From positions 124,001-188,000 of the forward strand of contig NZ_JADQDF010000001.1 of the NCBI RefSeq assembly GCF_019263585.2: a stretch of DNA of 64,000 nucleotides. Direction: 5' to 3'. Source of the DNA: Pseudonocardia oceani. Its GTDB lineage: Bacteria > Actinomycetota > Actinomycetes > Mycobacteriales > Pseudonocardiaceae. The notes below the pieces were generated by a model. That model did no database searches, was not told where the DNA came from, and saw only the letters and a program-made list of their open reading frames with translations. Of this stretch, positions 44,166 to 52,660 are shown in pieces. The translations under genes and the position numbers were made by a program. The stretch's first letter is position 1. Each line of letters begins with the position of its first letter.

Positions 44166-44928
44166 GAGGACGCACCGTACGGGGCGAAGGTTGCGTACGT
44201 GTACCAACGGGACCGACGACGCGCCCACGGCTCTCCGCGCGCTCATAGGAGCGCTCGACCCCCTGGATCCGCGGTGCGCGCTGCGCGTCACCCGAGCGGG
44301 ATTCGCCTCCCGTTCCGCACGCACCGGGCTCCCGCGAGTCGGGGTCTCGTTGCGGGCGAGTCGGGGCGGGGCGGTGATCGCCGGGAGTGCGCCGTCAGGG
44401 TCCTCGGGGGGGACCGTGGTGACGCGCTTCCGGTGATCACCGCCGTGGTGATCGCGCTCCGTCGCACCTCACGGCTGTCGGGACGACCGTGACGTGCGAG
44501 CGGCGGCGATCAAGACCAGTGGGCACGCCCCGTGCGATCGTCGGACGTGCGCCACAGCGGCCGCCCGGGGACCGCGAGGAAGCGGTCCGGCGATCACGAC
44601 GACGCACGCGGACGTCGCCCCGCCCCTCGCCCTGCTCCCTGCCCCCCGACCCGCGAGTCGGGGTCTCGTTGCGAACGAGTCGGGGCGGACGTCCCATCTC
44701 CGACCCCACCCAGGAGCGCCGCGCCGTCCTCGCCTGGCCCGCCCGGACCCGCCTGACCCGCCGCGCCCAGGCGCTCATCGGCTTCTGGGTGGAGCGCGAC
44801 TCCTGCTCGACACCTTGATCGACACCCTGCTCCGCATGACGCGCCTGCACCTCGCGACCCGTCTGTCCGGCGGCACACAGCAGGCTCCCGACGAGCAGGC
44901 GGGCTCGCCCACCGGTCCGCGACGGCCG
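44166..44928. other. 763-bp spacer with hairpin repeats, no gene
   Basis: No reading frame here looks coding on either strand. It contains two copies of a ~37-bp element (next entry), and is bounded by the permease start and the sigma gene end. Confidence 0.6.
44333..44688. repeat. Two copies of a 37-bp hairpin-forming element
   Basis: Copies at 44333-44369 and 44652-44688 read CGCGAGTCGGGGTCTCGTTG, then CG(GG or AA)CGAGTCGGGGCGG. In the second copy CTCGTT-GCG-AACGAG is a perfect stem; in the first, AA is GG, which still pairs by G-U wobble in RNA. No third copy was noticed in this window. Confidence 0.65.
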
Positions 44929-45837
44929 TCACTCGACCGGCGTCGTGGGCCGGTTCCACAGCGTCAGCTTCTCGGGGTTGAGGACCACCCGGACGTCGGT
45001 CACCACACCCCCGCGGACGTCCATCGTCACGACCCCGGTCACCCGCCCCTCCACCCACAGGGCGAAGCCGAGGCCGTCCGGTGTCTCCTGGTCCAGGACC
45101 TCGGCCGCCGGGTTCCGCCCCAGCGCCCCGAGCAGGAACCGGGCCACCCTGTCCGCACCGACCACCGGGTGCCGCGCCGCGGACACCACACCCCCACCGT
45201 CCGAGCGCAGCACCACGTCCGGGTCCAGCACCGCCACCAGTCCCGCCAGGTCGCCGGCCCGCGCGGCCGCGGCGAACGCGCGCACCGTCGCGTCGTGCGC
45301 CGCCCGCGGCACCGCCGCCTCCCGGGCGCCGTGCACCCGCTTGCGCGCCGAACCGGCGAGCTGGCGGCAGGCCGCCGGGGTGCGCCCCACGATCTCGGCG
45401 ATCTCGGCGAACGGCACCGCGAACACGTCGTGCAGCACGAACGCCACCCGCTCCGCCGGGGTCATCGACTCCAGCACCACCAGTAGGGCGCTGCTGACCG
45501 AGTCGTCGAGGGTGGCCCGGTCCGCCGGTTCGTCCCGCGCGGGATCGGCGAACGCGAGGGCCGGCACCGGTTCGGGCAGCCAGGGCCCGACGTAGCGCTC
45601 GCGGCGCACCCGGGCCGAGCCCAGCACGTCCAGGCACACCCGCCCCGCGACCCGCGTCAGCCACGCCCGCGGCACCTCCACCGCGTCGCGCCGCTCCTGG
45701 CTCATCCGGTACCAGCGGATGTAGGTCTCCTGCACCGCGTCCTCCGCCTCGGCCACCGTCCCGAGCATCCGGAACGCCAGCGACAGCAGGTGCCGCCGCT
45801 CGCCGAGCACGTCGGCGTCGATCTCCTGACCGGTCAT
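44929..45837 (-). CDS. ECF41-type sigma factor (SigJ-like)
   Basis: A 302-residue ECF sigma with the ECF41 layout: region 2 (LGERRHLLSLAFRMLGTVAEAEDAVQETY), region 4 (ERVAFVLHDVFAVPFAEIAEIV), then a SnoaL-like extension. Two ECF41 hallmarks are visible: DGGG in RSDGGGVVSAAR and NPDKL as NPEKLTL near the C-terminus; the extension regulates activity in place of an anti-sigma. ATG at 45837; a GTG at 45843 or 45846 is also possible. Divergent from the oxidoreductase whose promoter fits the ECF41 consensus. Confidence 0.92.
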   Translation of the reverse strand: MTGQEIDADVLGERRHLLSLAFRMLGTVAEAEDAVQETYIRWYRMSQERRDAVEVPRAWLTRVAGRVCLDVLGSARVRRERYVGPWLPEPVPALAFADPARDEPADRATLDDSVSSALLVVLESMTPAERVAFVLHDVFAVPFAEIAEIVGRTPAACRQLAGSARKRVHGAREAAVPRAAHDATVRAFAAAARAGDLAGLVAVLDPDVVLRSDGGGVVSAARHPVVGADRVARFLLGALGRNPAAEVLDQETPDGLGFALWVEGRVTGVVTMDVRGGVVTDVRVVLNPEKLTLWNRPTTPVE

Positions 45838-45921
45838 CGTCACCACCCCTCGGCACCAGGACGACGCAGGACACCGGAAGGTCAGCGTGCCCGACGACGG
45901 AACGCCCGGACATCCCCGGCC

Positions 45922-45946
45922 TCACACCTCGGACCGCTGCATCGTC
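45922..45946 (+). promoter_or_regulatory. ECF41-type promoter of the oxidoreductase
   Basis: TCACA (45922-45926), 16-bp spacer, CGTC (45943-45946). The published ECF41 consensus is TGTCACA-N16-CGTC; here the two bases before TCACA differ (CC). The ATG at 45955 is only 9 bp after CGTC, so the transcript would be leaderless or nearly so, in keeping with the weak ribosome site. Confidence 0.6.
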
Positions 45947-45954
45947 ATCAGGGC

Positions 45955-47037
45955 ATGGAGACGACGAAGAACGACGAGAGCGGACGGGTCCTGGTCCTGG
46001 GGGCCGGGTACGGCGGACTGATGGCGGCACTGCGCGCGGCCGACCACGCACCGGTCACGCTGGTCGACCCGTCCTCGGAGTTCACCGAACGGGTCCGCCA
46101 GCACGAGCTCGCGGCGGGCCGCACCTCGATCGGCCATCCGCTGGCCCCGCTGCTGGCACGCAAGGGCGTCCGGCACGTGCCCGCCCGCGCCACCGCCCTG
46201 GACACCCGCCGCAGGACCGTCACCACCAACAGCGGCGAGGAGCTCCGCTACGACCGCCTGGTCTACGCACTCGGCAGCCGCACCCGCGGCGCCGACGTCG
46301 ACAGCACCGGTGGCGACGACGGCCGCGTCTTCACCTCCGAGACCGCCGCGCACCTGCACGAGCGACTGCAGGACGGGCGCGGCAGGCTCACCGTCGTCGG
46401 CGGCGGCGCCACCGGCATCGAGACCGCTTCCGAGATCGCCGAGCTCACCGACTGGGAGGTCGAGCTCGTGACCGCGGGCCAGGTCGGCCCGTCGCTGTCG
46501 GACAAGGGCCGTGCCCACGTCCGCCAGGTGCTGCGCGCACTCGGCGTGACCCTGCGCGAGGGCCCCGCCGTCACACCGGCCGACCTCGACGCCGACGCCG
46601 TCGTCTGGAACGCCTCCCTGCAGCCCACCACCGAGCCGGCCACCGCCGCCGGCATCCTTCTGGGCGCCGACGGCCGGATCACCGTCGACGAGCACCTCCG
46701 GTCGGTGTCGCACCCCGAGGTCTTCGCCGCCGGCGACGCCGCCGGGGCCTGGACACCCGACGCGGGCGCCCTGCGCATGGCCTGCGCCACCGCGCTCCCG
46801 GTCGGCACCCGCGCCGGGCGCAACGCCGCCGCCGACCTCACCGGCGGCGAGGTCCGCCCCCTGCGGTTCCGCTACCAGGCCCAGGTGCTGAGCCTGGGCC
46901 GCCACGACGGCCTGGTGCAGAAGGTGCGCCGCGACGACTCCCCCACCGACCTGGTCGTCACCGGCCGCCTCGCCGCCCTCGCCAAGGAGCAGGTCGTCCG
47001 CAGCACCGTACGGGCGCTGCGGATCGCAGCCCGCTGA
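45955..47037 (+). CDS. FAD/NAD(P)-dependent oxidoreductase (NDH-2-like)
   Basis: A 360-residue pyridine nucleotide-disulfide oxidoreductase-family protein. FAD motif RVLVLGAGYGGLMAALRAA; NAD motif RLTVVGGGATGIETASEIAEL; SHPEVFAAGDAAGAW near the end binds FAD. ATG at 45955, matching the promoter at 45922-45946. Such oxidoreductases are usual ECF41 sigma targets; substrate not known, possibly a quinone or a small disulfide. Confidence 0.88.
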   Translation: METTKNDESGRVLVLGAGYGGLMAALRAADHAPVTLVDPSSEFTERVRQHELAAGRTSIGHPLAPLLARKGVRHVPARATALDTRRRTVTTNSGEELRYDRLVYALGSRTRGADVDSTGGDDGRVFTSETAAHLHERLQDGRGRLTVVGGGATGIETASEIAELTDWEVELVTAGQVGPSLSDKGRAHVRQVLRALGVTLREGPAVTPADLDADAVVWNASLQPTTEPATAAGILLGADGRITVDEHLRSVSHPEVFAAGDAAGAWTPDAGALRMACATALPVGTRAGRNAAADLTGGEVRPLRFRYQAQVLSLGRHDGLVQKVRRDDSPTDLVVTGRLAALAKEQVVRSTVRALRIAAR

Positions 47038-47044
47038 CGGCCCG

Positions 47045-47275
47045 CTACCCGCCCGCCGCCCGCAGCGCCCCGACCAGCAGCGCGCGGGTGTCGGCCGGGT
47101 CGTCGGCCAGCACCCCGACCGGCCGGCCGTCGAGCCGGGCCAATACGGCCACGACCCCGGCGCCGAAGCCCGCGCACAGCTCCAGCACGCTGCCGCCGTC
47201 GCGCAGCGTCTGCAGCACCGGGCGCACCGCGTAGGCGCGCAGCCGGTCCTCGGGCACCAGGTGCCGCAGCCGGCG
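47045..47275 (-). pseudogene. Acyl-CoA carboxylase beta-subunit fragment
   Basis: About 75 residues, RLRAYAVRPVLQTLRDGG, ELCAGFGAGVVAVLARLDGRPVGVLADDP, match the C-terminal carboxyltransferase half of propionyl/acetyl-CoA carboxylase beta subunits (consensus YDVRxVIExLxDxGSFLE..FG..VVT.LARLxGRPVGVxANxP). The rest is missing. A remnant. Confidence 0.55.
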
Positions 47276-47662
47276 CTGGTCGGGTCCTCGACGCTGCGCC
47301 GGCGCCGCTGCGCCGCGATCCAGGCGGCCGCGCACGGGCCGGTCTCCGCCGCGCTGGAGGAGCCGGCCACCCGATCGACGAGGCCGCGCGTGGCTGGGCG
47401 TCAGCCGCACCCCGTGCGCGAGGCGCTCGCGCGGCCGGAGCAGCCGGGCCTGGTGCCGACCGAGCCCGGCCGCCAGCCGATGGTCAGCCCGTTCGACGTC
47501 CGGCCATCCGCAACGCCACTCCGTCACCGCGGTCGTGCACGAGCTCGCCGTCCGGGAGGTGCTCGAGCGGTACGCGCCCGTGCTGCGCCGCCTGGAACCG
47601 CTCCGCTTCTCCTCGCTCGACGGGCGGGCGCACGGCGATGATGCGGTCGAGCCGCCGGCCTG
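47261..47662 (+). pseudogene. GntR-family (FCD) regulator remnant
   Basis: One frame gives HPVREALARPEQPGLVPTEP and GRQPMVSPFDVR, matching the GntR HTH pattern TPVREALxRLExEGLVxxxPxxG. Another gives SVTAVVHELAVREVLERYAP, which resembles the FCD helix. Several frameshifts and substitutions (Pro in the helix) separate these. Overlaps the carboxylase remnant; a decayed junction. Confidence 0.55.
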
Positions 47663-47682
47663 AGCACTCGATCACGACAGGG

Positions 47683-48480
47683 TCAGGTGGTCGGGACGGT
47701 GCCGCCGTCGACGGTGACGTCCGCGCCGGTGATCGAGGCGGCGGCGTCGGAGACGAGGAAGCCGATCACCTCCGCGATCTCCGACGGCGGCGCCAGGCGC
47801 CCCTGCGGGATCCCCCCGAGCGAGTCCATGAGCACCTGGAACCCTTCCTCGGCCGACACGCCGCGGGCCTCGGCGATCCGCCGCGCGAGGCCCTCGGCGC
47901 CCGGGCCGTCGATCCCGCCCGGGGACACGGTGTTCACGCGGACGCCGTGCCCGGCGAGCTCGGCGGCCAGCCCCTTGCTGTAGGTGCGCAGCGCGGCCTT
48001 CGCCGCCGCGTAGGCCAGGGTCCCGTCCCACAGCGGCATCCGGCTCTGGATGGACCCGACGTGCACGATCACGCCGCCCCGCCCCTGCCGGAGCAGCGGC
48101 GAGAGCGCGCGGTCGACCCGGACCGCGCCCAGCAGGTTCAGGGCCAGCTCGGCGTCCCAGTCGGCGTCGGTGATCGCGGCGTGGCCTCCTCCGGGCGACC
48201 GGGAGCCGCCCGTCACGTGCACGAGGACGTCGAGCCCGTCCTCCCCCTCCAGCGCGGCGGCGATGGCCGCCGCGGCGTCGGGGTGCAGGACGTCGGCGGT
48301 GACGACGCGGGCGGCGGTGGTCGTGGCGGGTGCGGTCCGTCCGACGGCGAGGACGCGGGCACCGGCGGCGGTCAGGCGCTGCACGACCGCCTCCCCGAGG
48401 CCCTTCGTGCCGCCGACGACGACGGCGCGGCGGCCGGAGAGGGAGAGTGCGGCGGGGTACGTGGAGGTGGGCGCGTTCAT
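47683..48480 (-). CDS. SDR-family oxidoreductase
   Basis: A 265-residue classical SDR: VVVGGTKGLGEAVVQRLTAA, VHVTGGSRSPGG, catalytic Ser in VHVGSIQSRM and YxxxK in LAYAAAKAAL, and SITGADVTVDGGTVPTT at the end. Last gene of a minus-strand SDR-cupin-SDR group. A hairpin sits between it and the cupin. Confidence 0.87.
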   Translation of the reverse strand: MNAPTSTYPAALSLSGRRAVVVGGTKGLGEAVVQRLTAAGARVLAVGRTAPATTTAARVVTADVLHPDAAAAIAAALEGEDGLDVLVHVTGGSRSPGGGHAAITDADWDAELALNLLGAVRVDRALSPLLRQGRGGVIVHVGSIQSRMPLWDGTLAYAAAKAALRTYSKGLAAELAGHGVRVNTVSPGGIDGPGAEGLARRIAEARGVSAEEGFQVLMDSLGGIPQGRLAPPSEIAEVIGFLVSDAAASITGADVTVDGGTVPTT

Positions 48481-48492
48481 GGTGGGACCGTC

Positions 48493-48515
48493 GACCCTCC
48501 CTCGGGGAGAGGGTC
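48493..48515. other. Hairpin between the cupin and SDR genes
   Basis: GACCCTC (48493-48499) pairs with GAGGGTC (48509-48515), loop 9 bases. It lies 13 bp upstream of the SDR start on the minus strand; possibly an attenuator or intergenic processing site. Confidence 0.4.
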
Positions 48516-48584
48516 AAGCCGCGGCCGGGGCGACGGATCAGGTGCCGGAGCCCGCTATGGATCCCGCTGCCCGGCCCTCCCCGG

Positions 48585-49019
48585 TCACCCCTTCACGATG
48601 TGGTGGTCGCCGTCCTCCCAGAGGACGTCGATCGGGCCGGCGGAGACGAGCAGGAACTCGACACCGTCCGGGCCCGCCTCCTCCGGCCCGTACTCGTTGA
48701 AGGGTTCGATCCAGCGCAGGTCACCCGCGTGGTACCAGCCCGACCCGTCGTTGAACGTCATCGAGCCCTTGGTGATGTAGTAGATGGTCGCGTGGTTGTG
48801 CGCGTGCCGGTCGGCCTTGACCCCGGGCCCGAACCTGTTCGGCATGATCCAGGGGCCCTCCTCCCAGTTCTTCCCCAGGAACTGGATCTCGACGGGCTTC
48901 GTCATGTGCTCGAAGAACTCGGGGTTCTCGTCGGGGTCGGCGAGGTAGTGCCACTCGTTGTCGTCGATGCGGGACCGGCCGCCGACACCGCCCATGATCG
49001 GCTGGAACTGGGACCTCAT
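48585..49019 (-). CDS. Cupin-domain protein
   Basis: A 144-residue single-domain cupin. The first cupin motif gives KADRHAHNHATIYYITKG, with three His and a Lys/Gly replacement of the usual Glu; second motif GWYHAGDLRWIEPFNEYGPEE has His and Glu. Probably a metal-binding isomerase or ring-modifying enzyme. ATG at 49019, 46 bp after the SDR stop, likely same operon. Confidence 0.85.
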   Translation of the reverse strand: MRSQFQPIMGGVGGRSRIDDNEWHYLADPDENPEFFEHMTKPVEIQFLGKNWEEGPWIMPNRFGPGVKADRHAHNHATIYYITKGSMTFNDGSGWYHAGDLRWIEPFNEYGPEEAGPDGVEFLLVSAGPIDVLWEDGDHHIVKG

Positions 49020-49065
49020 GCTGCTCTCCTCGTGTGGTGGTGGTGCTGCAGGACCCGTCCCCCGC

Positions 49066-49908
49066 TCAACCGGCCGCCAGCTTCTCGACGCAGCCGGCGT
49101 CGACGGGCAGGACGACGCTGGTGATGTACTTCGACTCGTCGCTGGCGAGGAACAGGACGGTGTCGCTGATGTCGGAGGCCTCGATCCACGGCACCGGGAG
49201 CATGTTCATCGACAGGAACGCGTCGTAGGCGTCGTCGAGGGTGGCGTCGGGCTTGTCGGGCATGAACAGCTTCGTCGTCTGGTCGTTCTCGATCATCCCC
49301 GTGCGCACGTTGGTCGGGCAGATCGCGTTGGAGCGGATGCTGTGCGGCGCGCCCTCGACGGCGACCAGCCGCATGAGCCCGATGACCCCGTGCTTCGCGG
49401 CGGTGTAGGCGCCGGTGTTGGGGAACGCCTTGACCCCGGCCGCGGAGCTGGTGAACACGACCGAACCACCGCGCCCGCCCTCGATGACCTTCGGCAGGGC
49501 GGCCTTGACGACGTTCCAGACGCCGATCAGGTTGACGTCGATGACGGCGCGGAACTGCTCCTCGGTCCACTCCCAGACCGGGTTGTAGCTGACGATCCCG
49601 GCGTTGGGGACGACGATGTCGACCTGGCCGAACTCGGCGAACCCGCGGTCGAGCACCTCCTTGACCCGCGCGTAGTCGCGGACGTCGGCCTGCTCGGCGA
49701 TGATCCGCCGGTCCTCCTTCTCGACCAGCGAGACGGTCTCGGCCAGGTCGTCCGGGGTGGACATCGGGTAGAGCACGGTGTCGACGTCCGAGCAGACGTC
49801 GAAGCCGATGATGTCCGCGCCCTCCCGCGCCAGCCGGACCGCGTGCGAACGGCCCTGCCCCCGGCCGATCCCCGAGATGAACGCGACCTTGCCCGAGACC
49901 CGACCCAT
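49066..49908 (-). CDS. Mycofactocin-coupled SDR
   Basis: A 280-residue SDR with clear mycofactocin-type signatures: FISGIGRGQGRSHAVRLA, VPNAGIVSYNPVWEW, TGAYTAAKHGVIG (YxxxK), and PVPWIEASDISDTVLFLASD followed by ITSVVLPVDAGC. ATG 49908 preferred for the AAGGGG upstream; a TTG at 49929 is possible. First gene of SDR-cupin-SDR. No mft biosynthesis genes are in this window. Confidence 0.88.
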   Translation of the reverse strand: MGRVSGKVAFISGIGRGQGRSHAVRLAREGADIIGFDVCSDVDTVLYPMSTPDDLAETVSLVEKEDRRIIAEQADVRDYARVKEVLDRGFAEFGQVDIVVPNAGIVSYNPVWEWTEEQFRAVIDVNLIGVWNVVKAALPKVIEGGRGGSVVFTSSAAGVKAFPNTGAYTAAKHGVIGLMRLVAVEGAPHSIRSNAICPTNVRTGMIENDQTTKLFMPDKPDATLDDAYDAFLSMNMLPVPWIEASDISDTVLFLASDESKYITSVVLPVDAGCVEKLAAG

Positions 49909-50066
49909 CACGACCCCTTCGTCGCTCAATACGTACTAATGATGACCCTAGACTGGCCAGCCGTCCGGACTCTGTCAAGGCCACGGGGTCCGCCCGCGGC
50001 GGTCCGGGGCGGGGAGCGGGGTGGTGGGGATGGGGCGGTCGAGGGTCACGGGAGTTCCGGGGACAG

Positions 50067-50099
50067 CGCTGCACCGGCCCGGGGCGGGCCGGTGCAGCG
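50067..50099. terminator. Strong hairpin terminator of the molybdoenzyme gene
   Basis: CGCTGCACCGGCCCG, GGG loop, and its exact 15-bp complement. It lies 52 bp after the molybdoenzyme stop (minus strand) and before the SDR operon. No T-run, as in many actinomycete terminators. Confidence 0.75.
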
Positions 50100-50150
50100 G
50101 TCAGGGGTGGGCGGGACCGGACGGATGGGTGTCCACCGCCCGGGAGCCCG

Positions 50151-52349
50151 TCACGACCCGGCGATCGGCTCCGCGAGCGGAACCGCGTCGACGACCTTCG
50201 CGACGTCGACCAGGTTGTCGGAGTAGACCCCGGCGTTCCCGAGCTGGTTGTGCCTGTCGAGCGTGATGGTGTTGACGGTGCTGCCGGACGCCTTGTTCTG
50301 CCAGTGCCCGACGTTGGCCATGACCAGGCCTCTCATGACGATGTCGTCGACGACAGCGGGCCCGGCGAAGGATCCGCGGTCGTTGAACACCCGCACCACG
50401 TCCCCGCCGACGATGCCGCGGTCGGCGGCGTCCTGGGGATGGATCCACACCCGCTGCTCACCCTGGACGTCCTGCTTGTCCGCCGCGTTGGCGTACTGGC
50501 TGTTGAGGAAGGCGTGCGGCTTGGGCGAGACGATGTTGAGCGGGTACCGCGCGGCGAGCTCCGGGTTCGAGTCGGGCGACTCGAAAGGGGGTACGTAGTC
50601 CGGTAGCGGGTCGACGTAGCCGCCGGGCTGCATCTTGTCGTACATCGAGCGCCACACCGGGACCACGAAGTTGCCGCCCTCGGCCAGGCTCGACCGGAAC
50701 TCGCACTTGCCCGACGGCGTGGGGAAGTTGCCTTCGGCGTGTGGCTTGCGCTCGTGCGGGAGACCGACGTTCAGTCGTGCGTAGCCGGTCTCCTTGAGGG
50801 AGTCGAACGTGATGCCCTGCAGCGCGGGGGCGTCCCAGTCGTGGAAGTCGCGCAGCATCTGCTCGTCGGTGCGGTCCCAGTAGTCGTCGGTGAAGCCCAT
50901 CGTCCTCGCCAGCCGGCGGAACAGCTCGGAGTTGGGCACGCACTCGCCCGGCGGCTCGATGGCCGGCTGGTTCAGCGAGATGTAGAGGTGGCCCCAGGTG
51001 ACCATGATGTCGAGCTGCTCGGCCTGCATCGTGGCCGGCAGGACGATGTCCGCGAACCTGGCCGTGTCGGTGATGAAGTGGTCGCTGACGACGGTGAACA
51101 GGTCCTCGCGCAGCAACCCGGCCATGGTCTTGGCCTGCGCGGGGCCCTGGGAGACCGGGTTGGAGTTGTAGACGAACAGCGACTTGAGCGGTGGGTCCAG
51201 CTCCATCTCCCCGGTCAGCGCCATGCCCAGGTCGAGCTCGTTGATCACCCGTGTGCCCTCGGGGATCCACTCCGGCATGCAGATCTTGTCGAACCGGGTC
51301 GGGAACTCCCAGATCGGCATCTCCATGGTGCCGCCGCCGACGTGTCGCCAGGCGCCGACCAGCGCGGGCAGGGAGGTGATGGCCCGGATGGCCTGGCCGC
51401 CCCCGCGGCTGCGCTCGATCGCCACGCCCTGCCGGATCGCGGACGGCTGGGCGGTGGCGTACTCGCGAGCCAGCGTGCGGACGTCGTCCGCCGGGATGCC
51501 TGTGATCTCCTCGACGCGCTCGGGCGGGTAGTTCGCCGCACGCTCGGCGAGCTCGTCGAACCCGACCGTGTACTTCTCGACGTAGTCCGCGTCGGTCAGA
51601 CCCTGCGCGACGATCTCGTGGATCAGACCCATCGCCAGCGCCCCGTCCGTGCCGGGACGGATGGGGATGTGCCAGTCGGCCTGGCGGGCGGTGCGGGTCC
51701 GGACCGGGTCGATGACGACGATCTTCGCGCCGTTGTCCTTGCGCGCTTTGAGCAGGAACGGCCAGCCGTGGAGGTTCGTGCTGGTCATGTTCATGCCCCA
51801 CACGATGATGTACTTCGAGTGGGCCATGGACTCGATGTCGAGCCCGCCGGTGCCGCCCACCGTCATGTGCCACGCCGTCGACGAGCCGGACTCGCAGTAG
51901 GTCTTCTCGGCCACGCTGGAACCCAGCCGGTTGAAGAAGGCGTCGCCCGACGTCAGGCCGTTGATCACGCCCTGGTGGCCCAGGTAGGCGTGGGGCATGA
52001 TCGCCTGGCTGCCGTACTCGGCGATGATGTCGGTCCAGCGCTGCTTGATCTCGGCGAGCGCCTCGTCCCAGGTGATGCGGGTGAACTCCCCCGAACCCTT
52101 CGGACCGACCCGGCGCATCGGGTGGAGCAGCCGGTCGGACTGGTAGTGGTGCTCCGGGAAGTTCTTGAGCTTCACGCACAGCCCGCCCTTGGTCATCGGG
52201 TGGTCCGGGTCGCCCTTGACGTCGACGAGCCTGCCGTCGTCGACGTGGAACAGCATCGCGCAGGTGTCCGGGCAGTCGTGCGGGCACGCACCACGGACGA
52301 TCTTGAGTTGGCGGCCGGTGGTGGTGCCGACCTCAGGAGCGAGCGTCAT
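50151..52349 (-). CDS. DMSO-reductase-family molybdopterin oxidoreductase
   Basis: A 732-residue bis-MGD enzyme. 4Fe-4S site C22-x3-C26-x3-C30-x27-C58 (CPHDCPDTC, then GGLCVK). Probable Mo-ligand Cys in TYCESGSS (inferred by position). Other marks: WGMNMTSTNLHGWP, IVVIDPVRTRTARQAD, RSRGGGQAIRAITSLPALVGAW, FVYNSNPVSQGP, and DIVLPATMQAEQLD. C-terminal molydop_binding domain with VWIHPQDAADRGIVGG. No Tat or Sec signal, so cytoplasmic. ATG 52349 has GGAGG upstream; a TTG at 52409 is less likely. No electron-transfer subunits adjacent; faces a MoeA/two-component operon. Confidence 0.9.
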   Translation of the reverse strand: MTLAPEVGTTTGRQLKIVRGACPHDCPDTCAMLFHVDDGRLVDVKGDPDHPMTKGGLCVKLKNFPEHHYQSDRLLHPMRRVGPKGSGEFTRITWDEALAEIKQRWTDIIAEYGSQAIMPHAYLGHQGVINGLTSGDAFFNRLGSSVAEKTYCESGSSTAWHMTVGGTGGLDIESMAHSKYIIVWGMNMTSTNLHGWPFLLKARKDNGAKIVVIDPVRTRTARQADWHIPIRPGTDGALAMGLIHEIVAQGLTDADYVEKYTVGFDELAERAANYPPERVEEITGIPADDVRTLAREYATAQPSAIRQGVAIERSRGGGQAIRAITSLPALVGAWRHVGGGTMEMPIWEFPTRFDKICMPEWIPEGTRVINELDLGMALTGEMELDPPLKSLFVYNSNPVSQGPAQAKTMAGLLREDLFTVVSDHFITDTARFADIVLPATMQAEQLDIMVTWGHLYISLNQPAIEPPGECVPNSELFRRLARTMGFTDDYWDRTDEQMLRDFHDWDAPALQGITFDSLKETGYARLNVGLPHERKPHAEGNFPTPSGKCEFRSSLAEGGNFVVPVWRSMYDKMQPGGYVDPLPDYVPPFESPDSNPELAARYPLNIVSPKPHAFLNSQYANAADKQDVQGEQRVWIHPQDAADRGIVGGDVVRVFNDRGSFAGPAVVDDIVMRGLVMANVGHWQNKASGSTVNTITLDRHNQLGNAGVYSDNLVDVAKVVDAVPLAEPIAGS

Positions 52350-52398
52350 CGGGAGAGCCTCCACGGGGACTGGTACGGGATAGGCGGATTCGGCGATG

Positions 52399-52447
52399 GT
52401 TCCTGTCAAGGAACGCAGTCGGGCGTTTCCCGGTCATTACCGGGAAA
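52399..52447. promoter_or_regulatory. Two inverted repeats upstream of the molybdoenzyme
   Basis: GTTCC-N6-GGAAC (52399-52414) and TTTCCCGGT-CATT-ACCGGGAAA (52426-52447, 9-bp perfect arms) lie 50-100 bp upstream of the molybdoenzyme ATG on the minus strand. The second is a strong operator candidate for the NarL-type regulator at 55948. Confidence 0.6.
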
Positions 52448-52517
52448 GTAAATCGGTGTAACCGAACCCCGCATATCTGCAGGTGCAGGTGCCGGCGACT
52501 AAAAGGCTGGTTCAGGA

Positions 52518-52532
52518 ACGTTTCGCGAACGT
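52518..52532. promoter_or_regulatory. Inverted repeat ACGTT-N5-AACGT in the divergent region
   Basis: ACGTT, TCGCG, AACGT; flanked by GGTTC (52509) and GAACC (52533). Roughly centred between the molybdoenzyme and cupin genes. Confidence 0.45.
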
Positions 52533-52605
52533 GAACCGCCAGGCCAGAGCGCGGGACACCCTCGTCTGCCACCCATGATCCATATTTGCAGCTGTTCCGA
52601 TCGGC

Positions 52606-52620
52606 CGTCAATCACTAACG
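52606..52620. promoter_or_regulatory. CGTCA-N5-TAACG site before the cupin-moeA operon
   Basis: CGTCAATCACTAACG, 41 bp upstream of the cupin ATG. Resembles the 17.3-30.3 kb operators but with a 5-bp rather than 6-bp centre; may be a related or chance site. Confidence 0.4.
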
Positions 52621-52660
52621 TCTCGCTCGTCGATCGCCGTCCAGATGAGAAGAGTCGAGA

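Noticed and set aside
44437..44850. Possible small genes in the 44.2-44.9 kb spacer
   Set aside because: Open frames exist on both strands but are Arg/Pro-rich, cross the repeat elements, lack ribosome sites, and match no family I recognise.
49925..49950. ATACGTACTAATGATGACC as another copy of the 17-30 kb operator
   Set aside because: Only one half-site is similar and the arms do not match; not included in the regulon.
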